Below, one piece after another: positions 35,410 to 47,800 of a stretch of DNA of 64,000 bases. The stretch is taken from assembly GCA_946800325.1 (NCBI GenBank), contig OX326960.1, positions 16,268,393-16,332,392 on the forward strand, read 5' to 3'. Numbering within the stretch: the stretch's first letter is position 1; each line of letters starts with the position of its first letter. The translations under genes were made by a program, and so were the position numbers. Source of the DNA: Luzula sylvatica (Eukaryota; Streptophyta; Magnoliopsida; Poales; Juncaceae). The notes under the pieces are model-generated. The model searched no databases and was not told the DNA's origin. It worked only from the letters and a program-made list of their open reading frames with translations.

Positions 35410-35845
35410 TTGTTGATATCAATTATCATCTAATATTATTCAACATAAATTGTCTTTGCTATGTTCAACAACTAACAGTACAGCAGTACTTACTCACTAA
35501 ATTGTTATGTTTAATAGTAAAAAGTAAAACTATTGACTTACAAAAGTTTCATGAGCCAATGCCGACTGTATGTTATTATTTTATAATTATAATTCACAAA
35601 GATAAGCTAACTTATTAGCTTATCACAAATATATATATATGGTTCCTCCTCGAGATTTGCAATACAAAAATAAAAGTAAATCATAAAAAAAAGTGTATTA
35701 AATCTAGAAGTGTTTAGCCTACGGGCCTTGAAGCAAAAAAAAAAAAAAAAAAATCTAGAAGTGTTCAGAGGCGAAAAAATGCTCCCATATAAAATACAAT
35801 TGAAGTAGAAAATATTACAAAAAAAAAGAAAAAACTAATATAAAA
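35410..35845. other. Spacer between tRNA-Pro and the helicase 3' end
   Basis: AT-rich with a poly-A tract at about 35,732-35,750. It contains the helicase 3' untranslated region; nothing else seen. Confidence 0.5.
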
Positions 35846-38708
35846 TCATTTTCTTGTGCGTATGCCAGGAATGTCCCTCAATCCCATTTTCAATGCGGTT
35901 GTTCTAAAAAGAGCCGGTGGTTTCTCCAAGCCAATAGAATAACAAAACCGGTTCGCCAGCTCAGCAAGGGTAGTTTTGTCCCTTCCTATTTGATTTATCA
36001 AGTTGTAATGTCCAAGCCATGCGTGATATGCCGCTTCTTTAATGCTCGTATCCACTTTCTTAATTGATTCGTCCACCTAAAAACATGATAAAAATAATGT
36101 AAACGGCACAAAAATATATTAATAAAAAATATAATACCTTTTGTTTTAAATCTGAATTTAATTCTGGGGCTCGAGACTTTTGTATACGAAGGTCTTTTAT
36201 CTCGTCCAAGAAATACTCTTCAAAAGGAGCGAGTAATAATATCCCTTTTCCAATTTTGCCCTCACGTCCTGTTCTTCCTAGCCTGTTTATATACTGCTCT
36301 CTATCTGAAGGAATACCGACCTAACCAAAAAAATGTATATTATATTGAATTAAATTAATTTATAGATTAATTTAATTAACTAATTACCTGAATAACGAGG
36401 GTTACATCAGGATAATTAATCTTGCAATCGGTGACTTCGGAAGTGACTAAAATTATTCGATTAGATTCCTGGAACTCGTCAGAGATGCGGTTCCTAAAAA
36501 GCTGAGGCTTTCTAGAGTGTATTTCTCTGCAATTCAATTTCAAATCTCGTAGCATGACGAACATGAATTCTGTCACCATTGGTGTCGTGCAATACACGAC
36601 TACCTGTCAAGGAAAATGACAAAATAAGAAGATTTTAACAAGAAACACCTTATGTTTTGTTGAAATTACGAGAAACACCCTGATAATATACCTTGTAATC
36701 AGGTTCTTGTAGGATATGTTCATGTAATAGACGATAAACCATATGGAAATTCATCTCATGAGGCAAAATATAGCAAGACTGCATAACCTACAAATTTATA
36801 TCAATTACAAAGAATTACAATTTGGTCCCTCAAATCTTCAAAATTATTCGAGTATACCTTGGTAGGATTTTCAACGCCTCGAATATTAACTGTATCAACA
36901 AACTCATGATCCCTTTTCAATACAAGCTGTGAAACTCGCCTAACCTATTATCCATCAAATATTATTATTATTATTATTACATTAAAGGTCAAAAAAATTA
37001 TAATAATAAAAAATACCTCTTTAGGTAGAGTGGCTGAAAAAAGTAAGGATTGTCTCTGACGAGGCAAACAATCAACAATTTTCTCTATATCTTTTCTAAA
37101 ACCCAAATCTAATAAATGATCTGTTTCGTCCAAAATTAACAATTTTAAACCCATTAATCGCACAGAGAACCCCGATTTGTTCTCCACATGGTCTAGAAGT
37201 CTTCCTGGTGTCGCCACCAAAATCTAAATCCCAAAAAACAAAAAATAAATAAATAATTTAACTTAACTTAAAAAAATTAGCAAAATATAAAATGAAAAGG
37301 AAAAAAGCAGACCTGACAAGGATTGGACTCGAGTCGTTTCTGGTCGAGCTTGAACCTGGTTCCACCAACAAGTGACTGGACCTCGATTCCGTGATGGTAT
37401 TTCAACAGCACTTTGGTTTCGGCTGTTAATTGAATCGCGAGCTCTCTTGTAGGGCAAAGAATTAAGGCAGTTATGGGTGGGACCCGCGTGTTTGTTTCTC
37501 TCTCCATCTCCTTAAGCACTGCTTCAATTGCAGGGAGCTGTTTGCCTTAAGTAACACATTTTATTACTAAGTAATAAAAAAATATGATAAATTTCGCGCA
37601 TGAAATCATGTGCATATATATCATAAACTTAGTATATGAAGTGGGTTTACCAGAAAAGCGGCACTCTTCCCCGTTCCTGTTCTAGCTTTAATCAATACAT
37701 CTTTACCTGTATAATTGGATTCGATTTGAAAATTTTAAAAAGTTTGGGGTGTTAACTGTAAAAAATAGAGAAAATAATACCCTCTAAACAGACAGGAAGG
37801 GAAGCTTCTTGCACGACGGTTGTTTGTATATATCCTGAATCCTCGAGTGCTTTTACTGTCAATGGAGAAATCCCAAATTCATCAAATCTGAAAAAAAAAA
37901 GAAAAAAAAAATTAACAAAGGCTTCTAAAATTCAAAGCAATAGGATCAACCTTTTCTTTGAAATTAGTAGCTCTTCTTTCAATTCGACCCTCCTTTCTTC
38001 AATATTTACATTCTGCTTTTTATATCTCAATTCATCCTTAATTTCTTGTATTTCGGATAAAAGACCTTTTCTTTCGGGCTCAAATGGCCTATGTGGTCTC
38101 TTTTCTCTCTTAACGTCATACTCTCTCAAAGCCGCACTACTGAACATCTTGTTATTGTTATTCCTCCTCGATTCTGAGTGCGGTTCGATTTCTGATTCCG
38201 ATTCCTCATCACTTGATGGATTTCGCCTCCATTTTCTCAGAACTGAAAACCCTCTTTTCTGAATGAAAGATCCTGGTCCTGATTGAGGCATCGTCCTTTT
38301 AGAACCATCTAGAACCTTCTTAGGATTGTCTCTAACGGGTCCATCATCCGCGTTCCAGAGATCCTCCGCGCCGGCTCTGGTGAACCTGTCTGCGACGGCT
38401 TTGATGTGCTCTTTAGAAGACATAGCAGAGAAATTTCTAGAAGATTCCGGTTTTTCGTGTTCAGTTCCGAGATTGTCTGATCGGATCTCGGATCTAACAC
38501 GAGAGAGATAGAGCTGTTTCTCGGTTTTGAGGAGGCGATGAGTCTTGTCGCGAGCAAGCTTCTCGTGCATCCGCTTGTACTGCCACTTGTTCAGGCCGCC
38601 GGGGAAGGTTCGCGGCCCACCTCCCATTGATCTGACTAATGTTAGGGTTAAGGATTCAGTTTGGGCGATGACATGGCGGACGCGAGAAAGTAGGAGGGAA
38701 GAAGCCAT
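35846..38708 (-). CDS. DEAD-box RNA helicase (RH25/RH26/RH31 clade) with altered motifs II, V and VI
   Basis: Ten exons: 38708-37951, 37887-37781, 37706-37651, 37537-37313, 37223-37017, 36944-36858, 36787-36692, 36603-36388, 36320-36138, 36076-35846; 2,166 nt, 721 aa. The first ~240 residues are basic with the clade phrase SMGGGPRTFPGGLNKWQ; an organellar presequence is possible. The core has a Q motif (TVVQEA), motif I ARTGTGKS (about 295-303), Ia PTRELA, GG, TPGR, motif II DETD (414-417) where DEAD is usual, SAT (445-447), motif IV region VVVYCTT, motif V TSEVTDCKIN (566-575) where this clade normally has TSDVSARG-type sequence, and motif VI YINRLGRTGR (594-603) where YIHRLGRTGR is usual. 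The C-terminus (EAAYHAWLGHYN, NRFCYSIGLEKPP) is typical of the clade. All frames are intact, so it is expressed-looking, but strand separation or ATPase activity may be weakened. Confidence 0.93.
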
Positions 38709-41083
38709 GGTTGTTTCGACTACGATGTACTTGGTGAAGAAGAGGATAATGGGGTTTAGGGTTTAGAACAGACTGGAGGTGTCCAGTTTTGCTAGAGAGA
38801 CAAAGAAAATTTAAACATTAATCCACCTTTTGATTTTCAGAAACAAAAGTTCCGTGAATTGATTTGATTAAAAAACTACGGTAATGTTTTTTTTGGAATT
38901 AATATTTTTTTCATCTAAAACGACTATCAATAAAAAATATATTTATTTTTTTGTAATTACAATATATACTTTAAACAATTAATTTTATTAATTTGCAAAT
39001 CAACATAATAAAAAGAGAGTGAATATTAAATGAAGTTGAGTATGTGAATAAATATTATGCTTGATTTATATAATTATCGCAAGTATAGTCGTTGAATATT
39101 CGTTTATTTTGTATTGATGACCATTTTTTTATTTTTTATAATTTTAAATTTAAGAAATATATCTTTCATCAATTAATGAATTATTAAGTTTTAAATTTTA
39201 ATATATTTCATAATTAAGGAGAGACATTTCCAGAACTTTTTGTAAAAAAATGAATAGTCGCTATAGACGAAAAAGTATCAGTTCTATAAATAGTTCTACT
39301 AAAAATATATTGAACAAAATTAAGAAAAGCAATCGAAATTTAAAATCTGATTAATAATTACTTTGGGAATTCTCTCAATTGTTTTATATTTCCTTCTTTT
39401 TTCATGTATTATAAATCATATTTCAGTTGCAAATGTTCTACAAAATTGTATTAATTTCTAATTAAAATTTACATACATTTTTTATTGTTAAAGGTCTCCA
39501 AATTTACCGGACGACCATGTTACGAAGCCTTTCCAACTTAAATAAAACTAAAATATAACAATTTATTTTCTCTAATGCTAATGAAAATTGAAAACTAATC
39601 TGTATATTAATATAATTCATATTCTTATCATTGCATTGTAACTTTGATATGAAAGCTAGCTTATAGGAAAAACAAGGTATGGATATACTAGTATTAATAT
39701 GTGGTTAATGGTGACAAATTAGATTTAACAAACTTATCAACTTTTACAAGTTATAATAATTAGGATAAAGCTCTGTGCAACGAGTATGTTAATTATTTAT
39801 TTCATTTTAATATGATGTATCATTTTTATGATGGTAATGTTCTTCATATCATCTCAAAATATAATCATTTCACATTTTATTAGTCTAATTATATTATTAA
39901 GACTCATGTATATATAATCCTTTATATATATTACGATTATATATCATGTTTTGCTATAAAATAATTTCATTTCTTGATAAAAGGAATAATATATATAATT
40001 ATGCAACAATATAATAACATATGAGATACAACACAATTTTACGAAAAAACATAACAACAAAAATGTTAATATTGTTGCTCACAATAATTAATGCAAAACA
40101 AAATATATAAACGTTGATTGATACGGTCTATATACTCAATGCACACAAGTAATTATATAGTACTGATAATATTTTTTGTTGATAAAAAAAACAATGAAAA
40201 TTATACAATATGTCATATTTAACAGTGAAAATAATTAAACAAATAATATCGAAATTTTGCTAAGCAAGATTGTAATTCAAAATTATACACAATATTATAT
40301 GGTATTTTTAAATTTACAGCTTCAAATATAACAATAATATTAGATAGGTGTTTATAAGTTAAGAATTTATTTATATTTTAATAGGTATATATTTAAAATT
40401 TTAAAAGTTTAGTATTAAAATTGTCTAAACCAAAAACACAAATCTAACCTACTTAATATTTTTTAGATTTCTTACTATTATTATTATATACCTTTTTGAA
40501 AATAATTATACATTTTTCTGAAAATACCCAGTATATATAGTTGTAATAGAAATTGATGTCTTTTATTATGAAAAAATCTAGTATATATATTTATAACAGA
40601 AATTTATACTTTTTATGAATATATTTTTATACACGGTCATCGTACTTTTTTTATTCGCAATTCATGCATTTACTAATGTGTGCAATATGTCATTTAAGAT
40701 GATTATTATACTTTTTTGAATTAAATTATATCTTTAAGATATAATCCAGTAAATATCTTTTTAGTGCAATTTTTTTTGTATTTTTAATAATTTTGTATTC
40801 AATGTTTCTTGTTAAATATATATATGGTCATTTATAAAAAAAAATTGAAGTATAATATTTTTTTAATAGACATACAAAAAACAAATTGTTAGAAATATGA
40901 TATTATTTAAAGTAGGAATATTTTCTCTTAATGTTTATAAATGAAAATTTACTAACAAAATTTGTTCTAAAATTTAACAATGAAATACTTTATTTATTTT
41001 GATATAGTTGTATAGATAATAAATTTCTAGGATAAAATCATAAAACAATATAATTAATTAGAAGTTATACCATGCCCTGAAAT
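38709..41083. other. AT-rich intergenic DNA, divergent flank of the helicase
   Basis: 2.4 kb of very AT-rich DNA. The first ~100 bases are helicase 5' leader and promoter. No open frame, element ends or RNA gene were recognised. Confidence 0.6.
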
Positions 41084-42590
41084 CAATGTTCCAGAAATCG
41101 CTCGACGCTCGCTAGTCGGCCGGAGACCATCAAGCGCCAAGGGTGATTAATCGGGATTAATCGGGATTCTCGGCGGATCTCGGCGGAGTTTAACGTATTA
41201 CATATTTAATAGCAAAATTAATTAAAAAAATTTACAAATCATAATTTTTTAATAAGTCTCGAATATAATTTAACTAACAAATAAATCACATCAGAAAATC
41301 CACATAGTCGCAAATGATATCTTAAATAAAAATGACATAACATTATTACAACACACTAAAATCCACTAAAAAAATCTTAATTTAAATCAAAAATAAATTC
41401 TTGATCGTCGATTGGATGAGATGTAGATGCATTCGATGTGTCCATTAAAACCCTAATCTCCTCGGGATCAAAGTCGATGTCATCATTGGCCATTACCTCA
41501 CCGGAATCGCTTGAATCGAAATCTTCATTGGTTACCTCTCTTGCACCGTTATCGTTAAGTTCTTCGTAAGTGGAATCTACTCCGGCGACTAACCAATGTT
41601 GAGCCGTTAAACTATTTGAATCCGGAGCTAAAAGAACATCTTCCTAATCCGTCACCCCTTTCTGTTTCTCCGCCTCGGTTTTTTCTAAATTAAATCAAAT
41701 AAACAATTCTCATAAATTAAAAGTTCACAACATAGAAATGTTTTCAAAATTACAAGTTCAAAAAATTAGAAAAATTACCTGAGCAACGTGTTGCTTAAGA
41801 CGACTAACACCTCCTCCAAATTTATGTGAACAATATTTGCATTGTACTCGATCCAAATTATTTTGATCGATGAGATGACCATGGTTCCATCCAATGTCAT
41901 CTGAAGCCCTTTTTGTTCGTTCTTTTACTGGCAGGGAATCTGTGGAAGCCATTGACGAACTCGTACTCATATCTAAATAGTGGAAACCTAATCAATTCAA
42001 ATAATGAAAACCCTTAACAATACAGCATAAATCATAAATCAAAACTAAGAGCAAAATGCACACACTCGAAACTGAATCATAAGCCAAAACAAAAAATCGA
42101 AACCTAAACCTAAACCTAAATCCAAATCTAAATCAAACCAAGCAAACAATGAAAATTACCTTGCAAGAAGTAGAATAGAGCTTAAATTAGAAACAATAAT
42201 CTTCAATTAATTTGACTTCTAGTTCTATTTCTATCCACTGTCACGAATGAAAGAGGGGAAATGCTTGTCGTGCTCTCTGCTGTGTCTCTTCACGATGAGA
42301 GAGGAAGGAGGAAGAAATGGCTGTGTCTCACCCAGAAAAATATCTATGCTAAAAAAAAAAAAAAAATTCAGCCCAAAAAAAAAAATTCAGCCCAAAAAAA
42401 ATTTCAGCCCAAAACAATAACCTTCTAAAAATCGGCTTGGCGTTGTCTCGGCGGCCTTGGCGGACCCTTGGCGGCCGCTTGGCGGAAATCCGCCAAGCAC
42501 TAAATGCCAAGGGTTTATCGAGACGGCGGCCCATCGACTATCGATTAATCGGTGATTAATCGGCCGCCAAGGCCGATTTCCAGAACACTG
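41084..42590 (-). mobile_element. Internally deleted hAT transposon
   Basis: 1,507 bp. Terminal inverted repeats CAATGTTCCAGAAATCG / CAGTGTTCTGGAAATCG. Perfect 8-bp target duplication CCTGAAAT (41,076-41,083 and 42,591-42,598). Subterminal GATTAATCGG and GGCGG-rich words near both ends. Inside, on the minus strand, are a BED zinc finger start and an acidic C-terminal remnant, but the transposase core is missing, so it depends on an autonomous relative. Confidence 0.94.
41390..41970 (-). pseudogene. Remnant hAT transposase: BED finger plus acidic tail
   Basis: From ATG 41,970 the frame encodes a short Ser-rich lead, then WNHGHLIDQNNLDRVQCKYC and, after a few residues, a GGGVSRLKQHVA segment: the CX2C...HXnH BED-type DNA-binding finger of plant hAT transposases. 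At about 41,640-41,400 a second stretch reads APDSNSLTAQHWLV ... DDIDFDPEEIRVLM ... DDQEFIFDLN then stop, like the acidic end of such proteins. The catalytic DDE and dimerisation regions are absent. A truncated DNA-binding protein could in principle still bind the element ends. Confidence 0.75.
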
Positions 42591-42598
42591 CCTGAAAT

Positions 42599-44304
42599 GC
42601 ACTCTACCAGTGGCATAGTGCCTATTGAATCACCCTGCGTCAATGGCATGGTGCCATGATGTTTATTGGTGAACCCCACTTTATTCCTCATTTTGTCACT
42701 CAATTAATGTAGCTCTGAATTAACAATTATTAATTATAACTAAATTGACAATCAAATCAAGTTCATTCCAATTAATAGTTCAAAAATTATAATTAACGAG
42801 ACATTAATTTCACAATATAATTAATTAACAATATGATTAATAATTAGAATTATGTATCAAAATTAAAAAACACAATTAATATATATAATTTATAAATATA
42901 TAATAATTTAATTAATAAATATATAAATTGACAAAATATTGGATAAAAACACATTTCAATTATGATTATTCACAAATAAGGTAAAACACTTTTCAATTAA
43001 ATACATAATTTTGTGTATGCATTTATTTTCAATTGACAATTAACTTAAAATTAGCAAATTTTATAGTCCACTAGTTACATTAAACGTCCATCAATTAATC
43101 AACTAATACAATTAACTAATATCATAATATTTTAGTCAAAAATTATGTATCAATTTAGATATGTTTCATAATTTTTTAACTAAATTAGTGATTAATTAGA
43201 AGTTATCAGAAAAAAATTAACATTCCAATATAACTTCACATTAAGAATCATATGGAATTTCCATAAATTAAACCAATCAGTAATTAGCAAACTGCATAAT
43301 TAACTAAACTTATATACATTTAATTCATAATTAACACTTTTTTTAAATAAGTATGAATATATCCATTAAATACAATTTACAAACAAACTGCTAATCGAAG
43401 CAAAAAAAAAATCTCAAAACGAAATTACAATCTCGACGAATCCGAAGCTCAATTCTTACAATCTGAAATCGAGTTCAACTACCCCCAAAACAATGCAAAT
43501 CGATACTCCCCTGCAAATTTGCATCCCTAAAGACAAATCTGGATGCGAAGCTCGCCTAGGGTTTCTGCATCGTTAAGGGTGTGGCATCGGGGCGTCGGGT
43601 TTATGCGTCGTTAATCAGAGCTCCACGAATCAAACCATGATCTCTGCATTAACTCCCAGCAAATTGGAATCCCTGCATTAACCACGAATCAAACCAGAAA
43701 TGTCGTTAATCCGAGCCCCCAGCAAATCACCGCATTCACAGTCAATCTCGTATCGATTCTCGCTACAGGTGGAGCCAAAACTCGATCCTCGCCACAATTG
43801 AAGCCATAACTCGATCCCTACATTAACTAGCCAGAACTCGTACCAATAATCCCTGCATTAACACTGTTATTAACAATTAACATACAAATTAAGAAAAAAT
43901 TAACAATCACAGAATTATCTTATAATACCTAATTTAATAATTAAGTATTAACTATTAATTCAAAGGTACCTTATTAATTTACAACAAATAATATTGTACT
44001 TAATTTCAGAGCTTCTTCGAGAATTAACTATTAATTCAAATTACAACAATCAATCGATCGAGCTTCTTCGAGACTTAAATCATACCTTATTCGTCAGAGC
44101 TTCTTCGCCAGTACCTCAATCTCCTAGTTCAAATCCAATTTCCTGCATTAATAATCAATTCAAAATTAAATAGTTTCCTTCTTAATTAGCAATTAATCCA
44201 ATTAATCCAATTTACCTCGAAGAGAGCTCCATTGTCGCCAGTCCCTAACCGAAAGGTACCAGTCCTCAATCCAAGCATACCAGTCCCCAATAATGCTTTC
44301 CAAT
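42599..44304. other. AT-rich intergenic DNA with GAGCTTCTTCGAG-type local repeats
   Basis: 42,600-43,390 is extremely AT-rich. 43,400-44,300 is richer in unique words ('aactcgatcc', 'gagcttcttcgaga', 'ctgcattaa') repeated locally two to four times, but has no open frame. Nothing identifiable. Confidence 0.5.
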
Positions 44305-44804
44305 TAGAATAATTACCTGCACATTCGAATTTGCGACATCAATAATACTTTCCAGTTTTCTCCATCATCTCACTCAAAACTAAACGATCGATCACGAAAT
44401 TAGGGCGAAGTAGTGCCTGGGAAAAACAGTGGTCTTGCTTGACGTAAATATATTTTTCATTAGTATTATAATATTTCAAACATATTTTTTGCATCTATAA
44501 GACGGCAAAGTTTATACATATTATTATAAGCATATAATCATACCATTTGAGTTCTCTCGTTAGATGTATGTGATTGAGATAGAACTTTTACCTCATGCAA
44601 CTTTTGCCCTTAAACAAGACATCATTTCATTGTCATGCGAGTTATTTTAGGATATATAAAACATCGAGGGTTTTACATATTTACCCTTTACCCTTGCAAA
44701 TGTCATTATCAAAAAAAAAAGTTCAATTACTTGACATATATATTTGACTAACTACACAAATAAAATCACTTATACAGATTTAATTTCAGGATGATTGTTT
44801 TTGC
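44305..44804. repeat. Dispersed segment, copy 1, left part (A1)
   Basis: Shares most words in order with 51,000-51,720 ('cgaatttgcgacatc', 'cacgaaattagggcg', 'cagtggtcttgcttg', 'gcgagttattttaggata') and partly with 54,378-54,690. It lacks the MITE present in the 51-kb copy. It is cut at 44,805 by the CACTA element; its continuation resumes after about 49,403. Confidence 0.8.
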
Positions 44805-47800
44805 CACTACAACAATGTATACATATCAATGCATTTCCTTTCCAGCATTTGCAAAAAATGCTTTTGAACGAAAAAAAATGACAGCATTTAACGATTAATG
44901 CTTTTATTCTTTAGAATTTGCAGCATTTCACTTTTCTTGCTGCTAAATCAATTCAATGACAGCATTAACGCTCGAATGCTGTAATCCATGAGAAATAATA
45001 GCATTTGTTAATGTTGTTGTTCATGCAAAATATTTCAATATAAAATCAATAAATGCAGGATCTATTATGGACTCAAAACACCAAGCCCACCATAGGCATA
45101 GCCCCTTAGTTAAATCATTGTCCACAATTTATCTTCTTGTCTTGGAATTAAAATATGGGCCAGGTCCCAACCCCTCAACCCAAGCTCCAAACCCATTATC
45201 AGACCCTTTCCCCTTACCCCTTACCCCACGTCTCCAAAGAAAATGTGGTGCTCATAAATCTCCTCCTATGACCCATGCGGCCATGCCCCAAGGGCCCAAA
45301 CACAAACCTGACGCTCATAAACCATGAACCCCCACGCCAAACATTTCAACCAGACCTAAAAAGCTAAAGGGCGCGAGATGAAAATTTTCAGTTCCCACAA
45401 CCAATTTCGGAAACCGTGAATAATTTTCCCGCTTCAAATCACAATTCGCATATACACAATAAATTCCTCTCTAAGCTCCGCGCTACAAGATTGTTCTCTC
45501 TTAGTGGGGAACGATTTGATGACAAACAAATATGCTCAGGGTCTTTGGCGTGTTTGATGGATGTGCTAAGAAGTAAGTATGTCATATTTGTATGAATTTT
45601 TCGATTTCATTTTTACTGATTAGCTTCTTGGCTTATTGGATTCTTGTTTTTAACTCATGCTCATTTGCGATTGCATCTTAGCTGATTTTTTATTGAAGAT
45701 CTTTTTCCTAATTGTTTTCACTAATTTGGGTCTCTTTATGAAATTTGATGTGGATGCAGGATAATTCAGAGATTTGATTAAGCAACACAATAAATGCTGA
45801 AAAAGTGTTAAAGGCAAATCAGCAAGCCATTTGCTGATCAAAATTTCATGAAATTGTACTAATTTTCTGGAATTTTTATTATTTCGCTTTTTGATCTCTT
45901 TTTGTACAATCTTCACTGATAATTTGAGCTTAATTTGACTTTTCTGTTCTTTTTTTTTTTAATTTGTCCTATTTTGAATTTTTCAGATTGTCACATTTTG
46001 TCAAACAGTTTGACTGCATACATTATGATATGTTTATTATTATTATTTTTTCTTTGAATTGTTGGTTTGATCTTGTTTGCACATCAGAGATGCGAATATC
46101 ATAACACTTGACGAGGATGGATCTTGTTAGAACTGAGTTTCATTTCTCTTCACAAGGTAATCACCTCTTTTATCTCACACAATCTTTATGCGCCCCACGC
46201 AACTAATTTATTTCCAATTCTTTGGTCTCGATTTGGATGGGAAGCAGTGATATATTTGTGTTCAGATCTGATTTTGTTAGCTGTTATATGATTTGTCGTT
46301 ACTACCATATAAATCTTTGATCTGATTTTTGTTTTAGTTTTTCTAATGTGCTTTGCATTGCTTTAATTATTTTCGTAATATATCACATTGTGAACCAGCC
46401 ATGATTTATCTGTTTTCTTTACCTAAAATTGGAGTTTGCCTCTCTATTAAATAAAATTGCTTATAAGGTTTGTATATAAAAACTGTATTTTCTAAACTAA
46501 AACTGTGAAATTGCCCCCTGACCTATTGCCACTTATTTGAGTTTGAATTTTACGTTATTTCATTCTAATTAGAGAGAAATGGTGTGTAGTATGTTAATAG
46601 AGCAACATTTTACCTTGCATTTTAGTGGATGGTTGGGTAGGGGTTATTTAGATAATATGCAGGGCAAGGCATACCAGTTTTCAGTAATTTGGGGGTTGAT
46701 TTTTATAATAATGCAAGGGTATGGGCATGTTAATTCTCGTAAATATAGGGTATTTTCTGCGAATGTCTATACTTGTATCTTGTTGACAGGAAAGATATGG
46801 TTTACTTGTACAATTGAGGTTATGTTTTGGAAAATAATAAAATGCAGGGTTTTATTTGCAAATTCTCACAAATTTTCTATATTGTACTGGGATACAAGAT
46901 TTCACACGATTTGTGAAGTTGAGAGCATGGATGATAAGATAAGATTCACTTGTAGAAAGGAGGGTATGTTTTGCAAAATTATAAAATGCAGGGTTTTATT
47001 TGCAAATTCTCACAAACTTGCTATATTGTATGGTAAACAAGCTTTTCATTAACTTGAGCAGTTTTTGTTGTCGAGAGCTTGGAAGAAAATATAGGATTTA
47101 TTGTTATGGTGGTTTTGATGCAGCCATGGTATTCGACAAAATGCAGGGTTTTATTGTATGCAAAAAGAGGTTCTCAGAGGATGAATCCATTGTGTTCGAC
47201 AAAATGCCTAAGTTGGTTCTCCAGGTTGTACTATTTTGGTATAGTGATTTTTTGGTCAGTTTACTTAATTTTTTCGACATGAATATACAATCTAGAGTAA
47301 GATCTCTCGATTTCTTACTTCATTCTCTAATTTTTTCCGTTGATTTTGGTAGTTTTCGTTTGTCTCCAGTTATTTCAATACGATTCCTATTTGATTCCAT
47401 CATAAACTCCGATTTAGATGAATCTAGGTTAAGATTCTTCAAATTAGGCCTTTATTTCTCTTCATTTTTCCACTGATATTGTTGTTCTTCACTGATTTGC
47501 AGCAATTTCATCCATCGGATTATCCAGGTTCGATCAAATTTTGTTGATTTCAGTGGAATAATGAATTTGATCAAATTTTACGAGAATAGACGGTTCGATT
47601 CATCCATCGGATTATCCAGGTTATTCTTTATTAATAACTTTTTTTTATCTAATAATTCTTTTGTTACAGGATGCAAATAAGAGCTGCCGAAGTTTCTAAG
47701 AATGGGCTTTGAGAACGGTAATTTTGTATTTACACCCTCAAATTTTATGAAATTGAATACCTATTTGAATGAACTCATTTTCATCATACCTAATCTCAGG

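Noticed and set aside
45067..45327. Pro/His-rich 86-codon frame
   Set aside because: Low-complexity, no start context or homologue recognised; it lies in the CACTA interior.
46579..47476. Two 157-158-codon frames inside the CACTA element
   Set aside because: They cross repeated 'aatgcagggttttatttgc' blocks with no protein-like pattern and no transposase motif.
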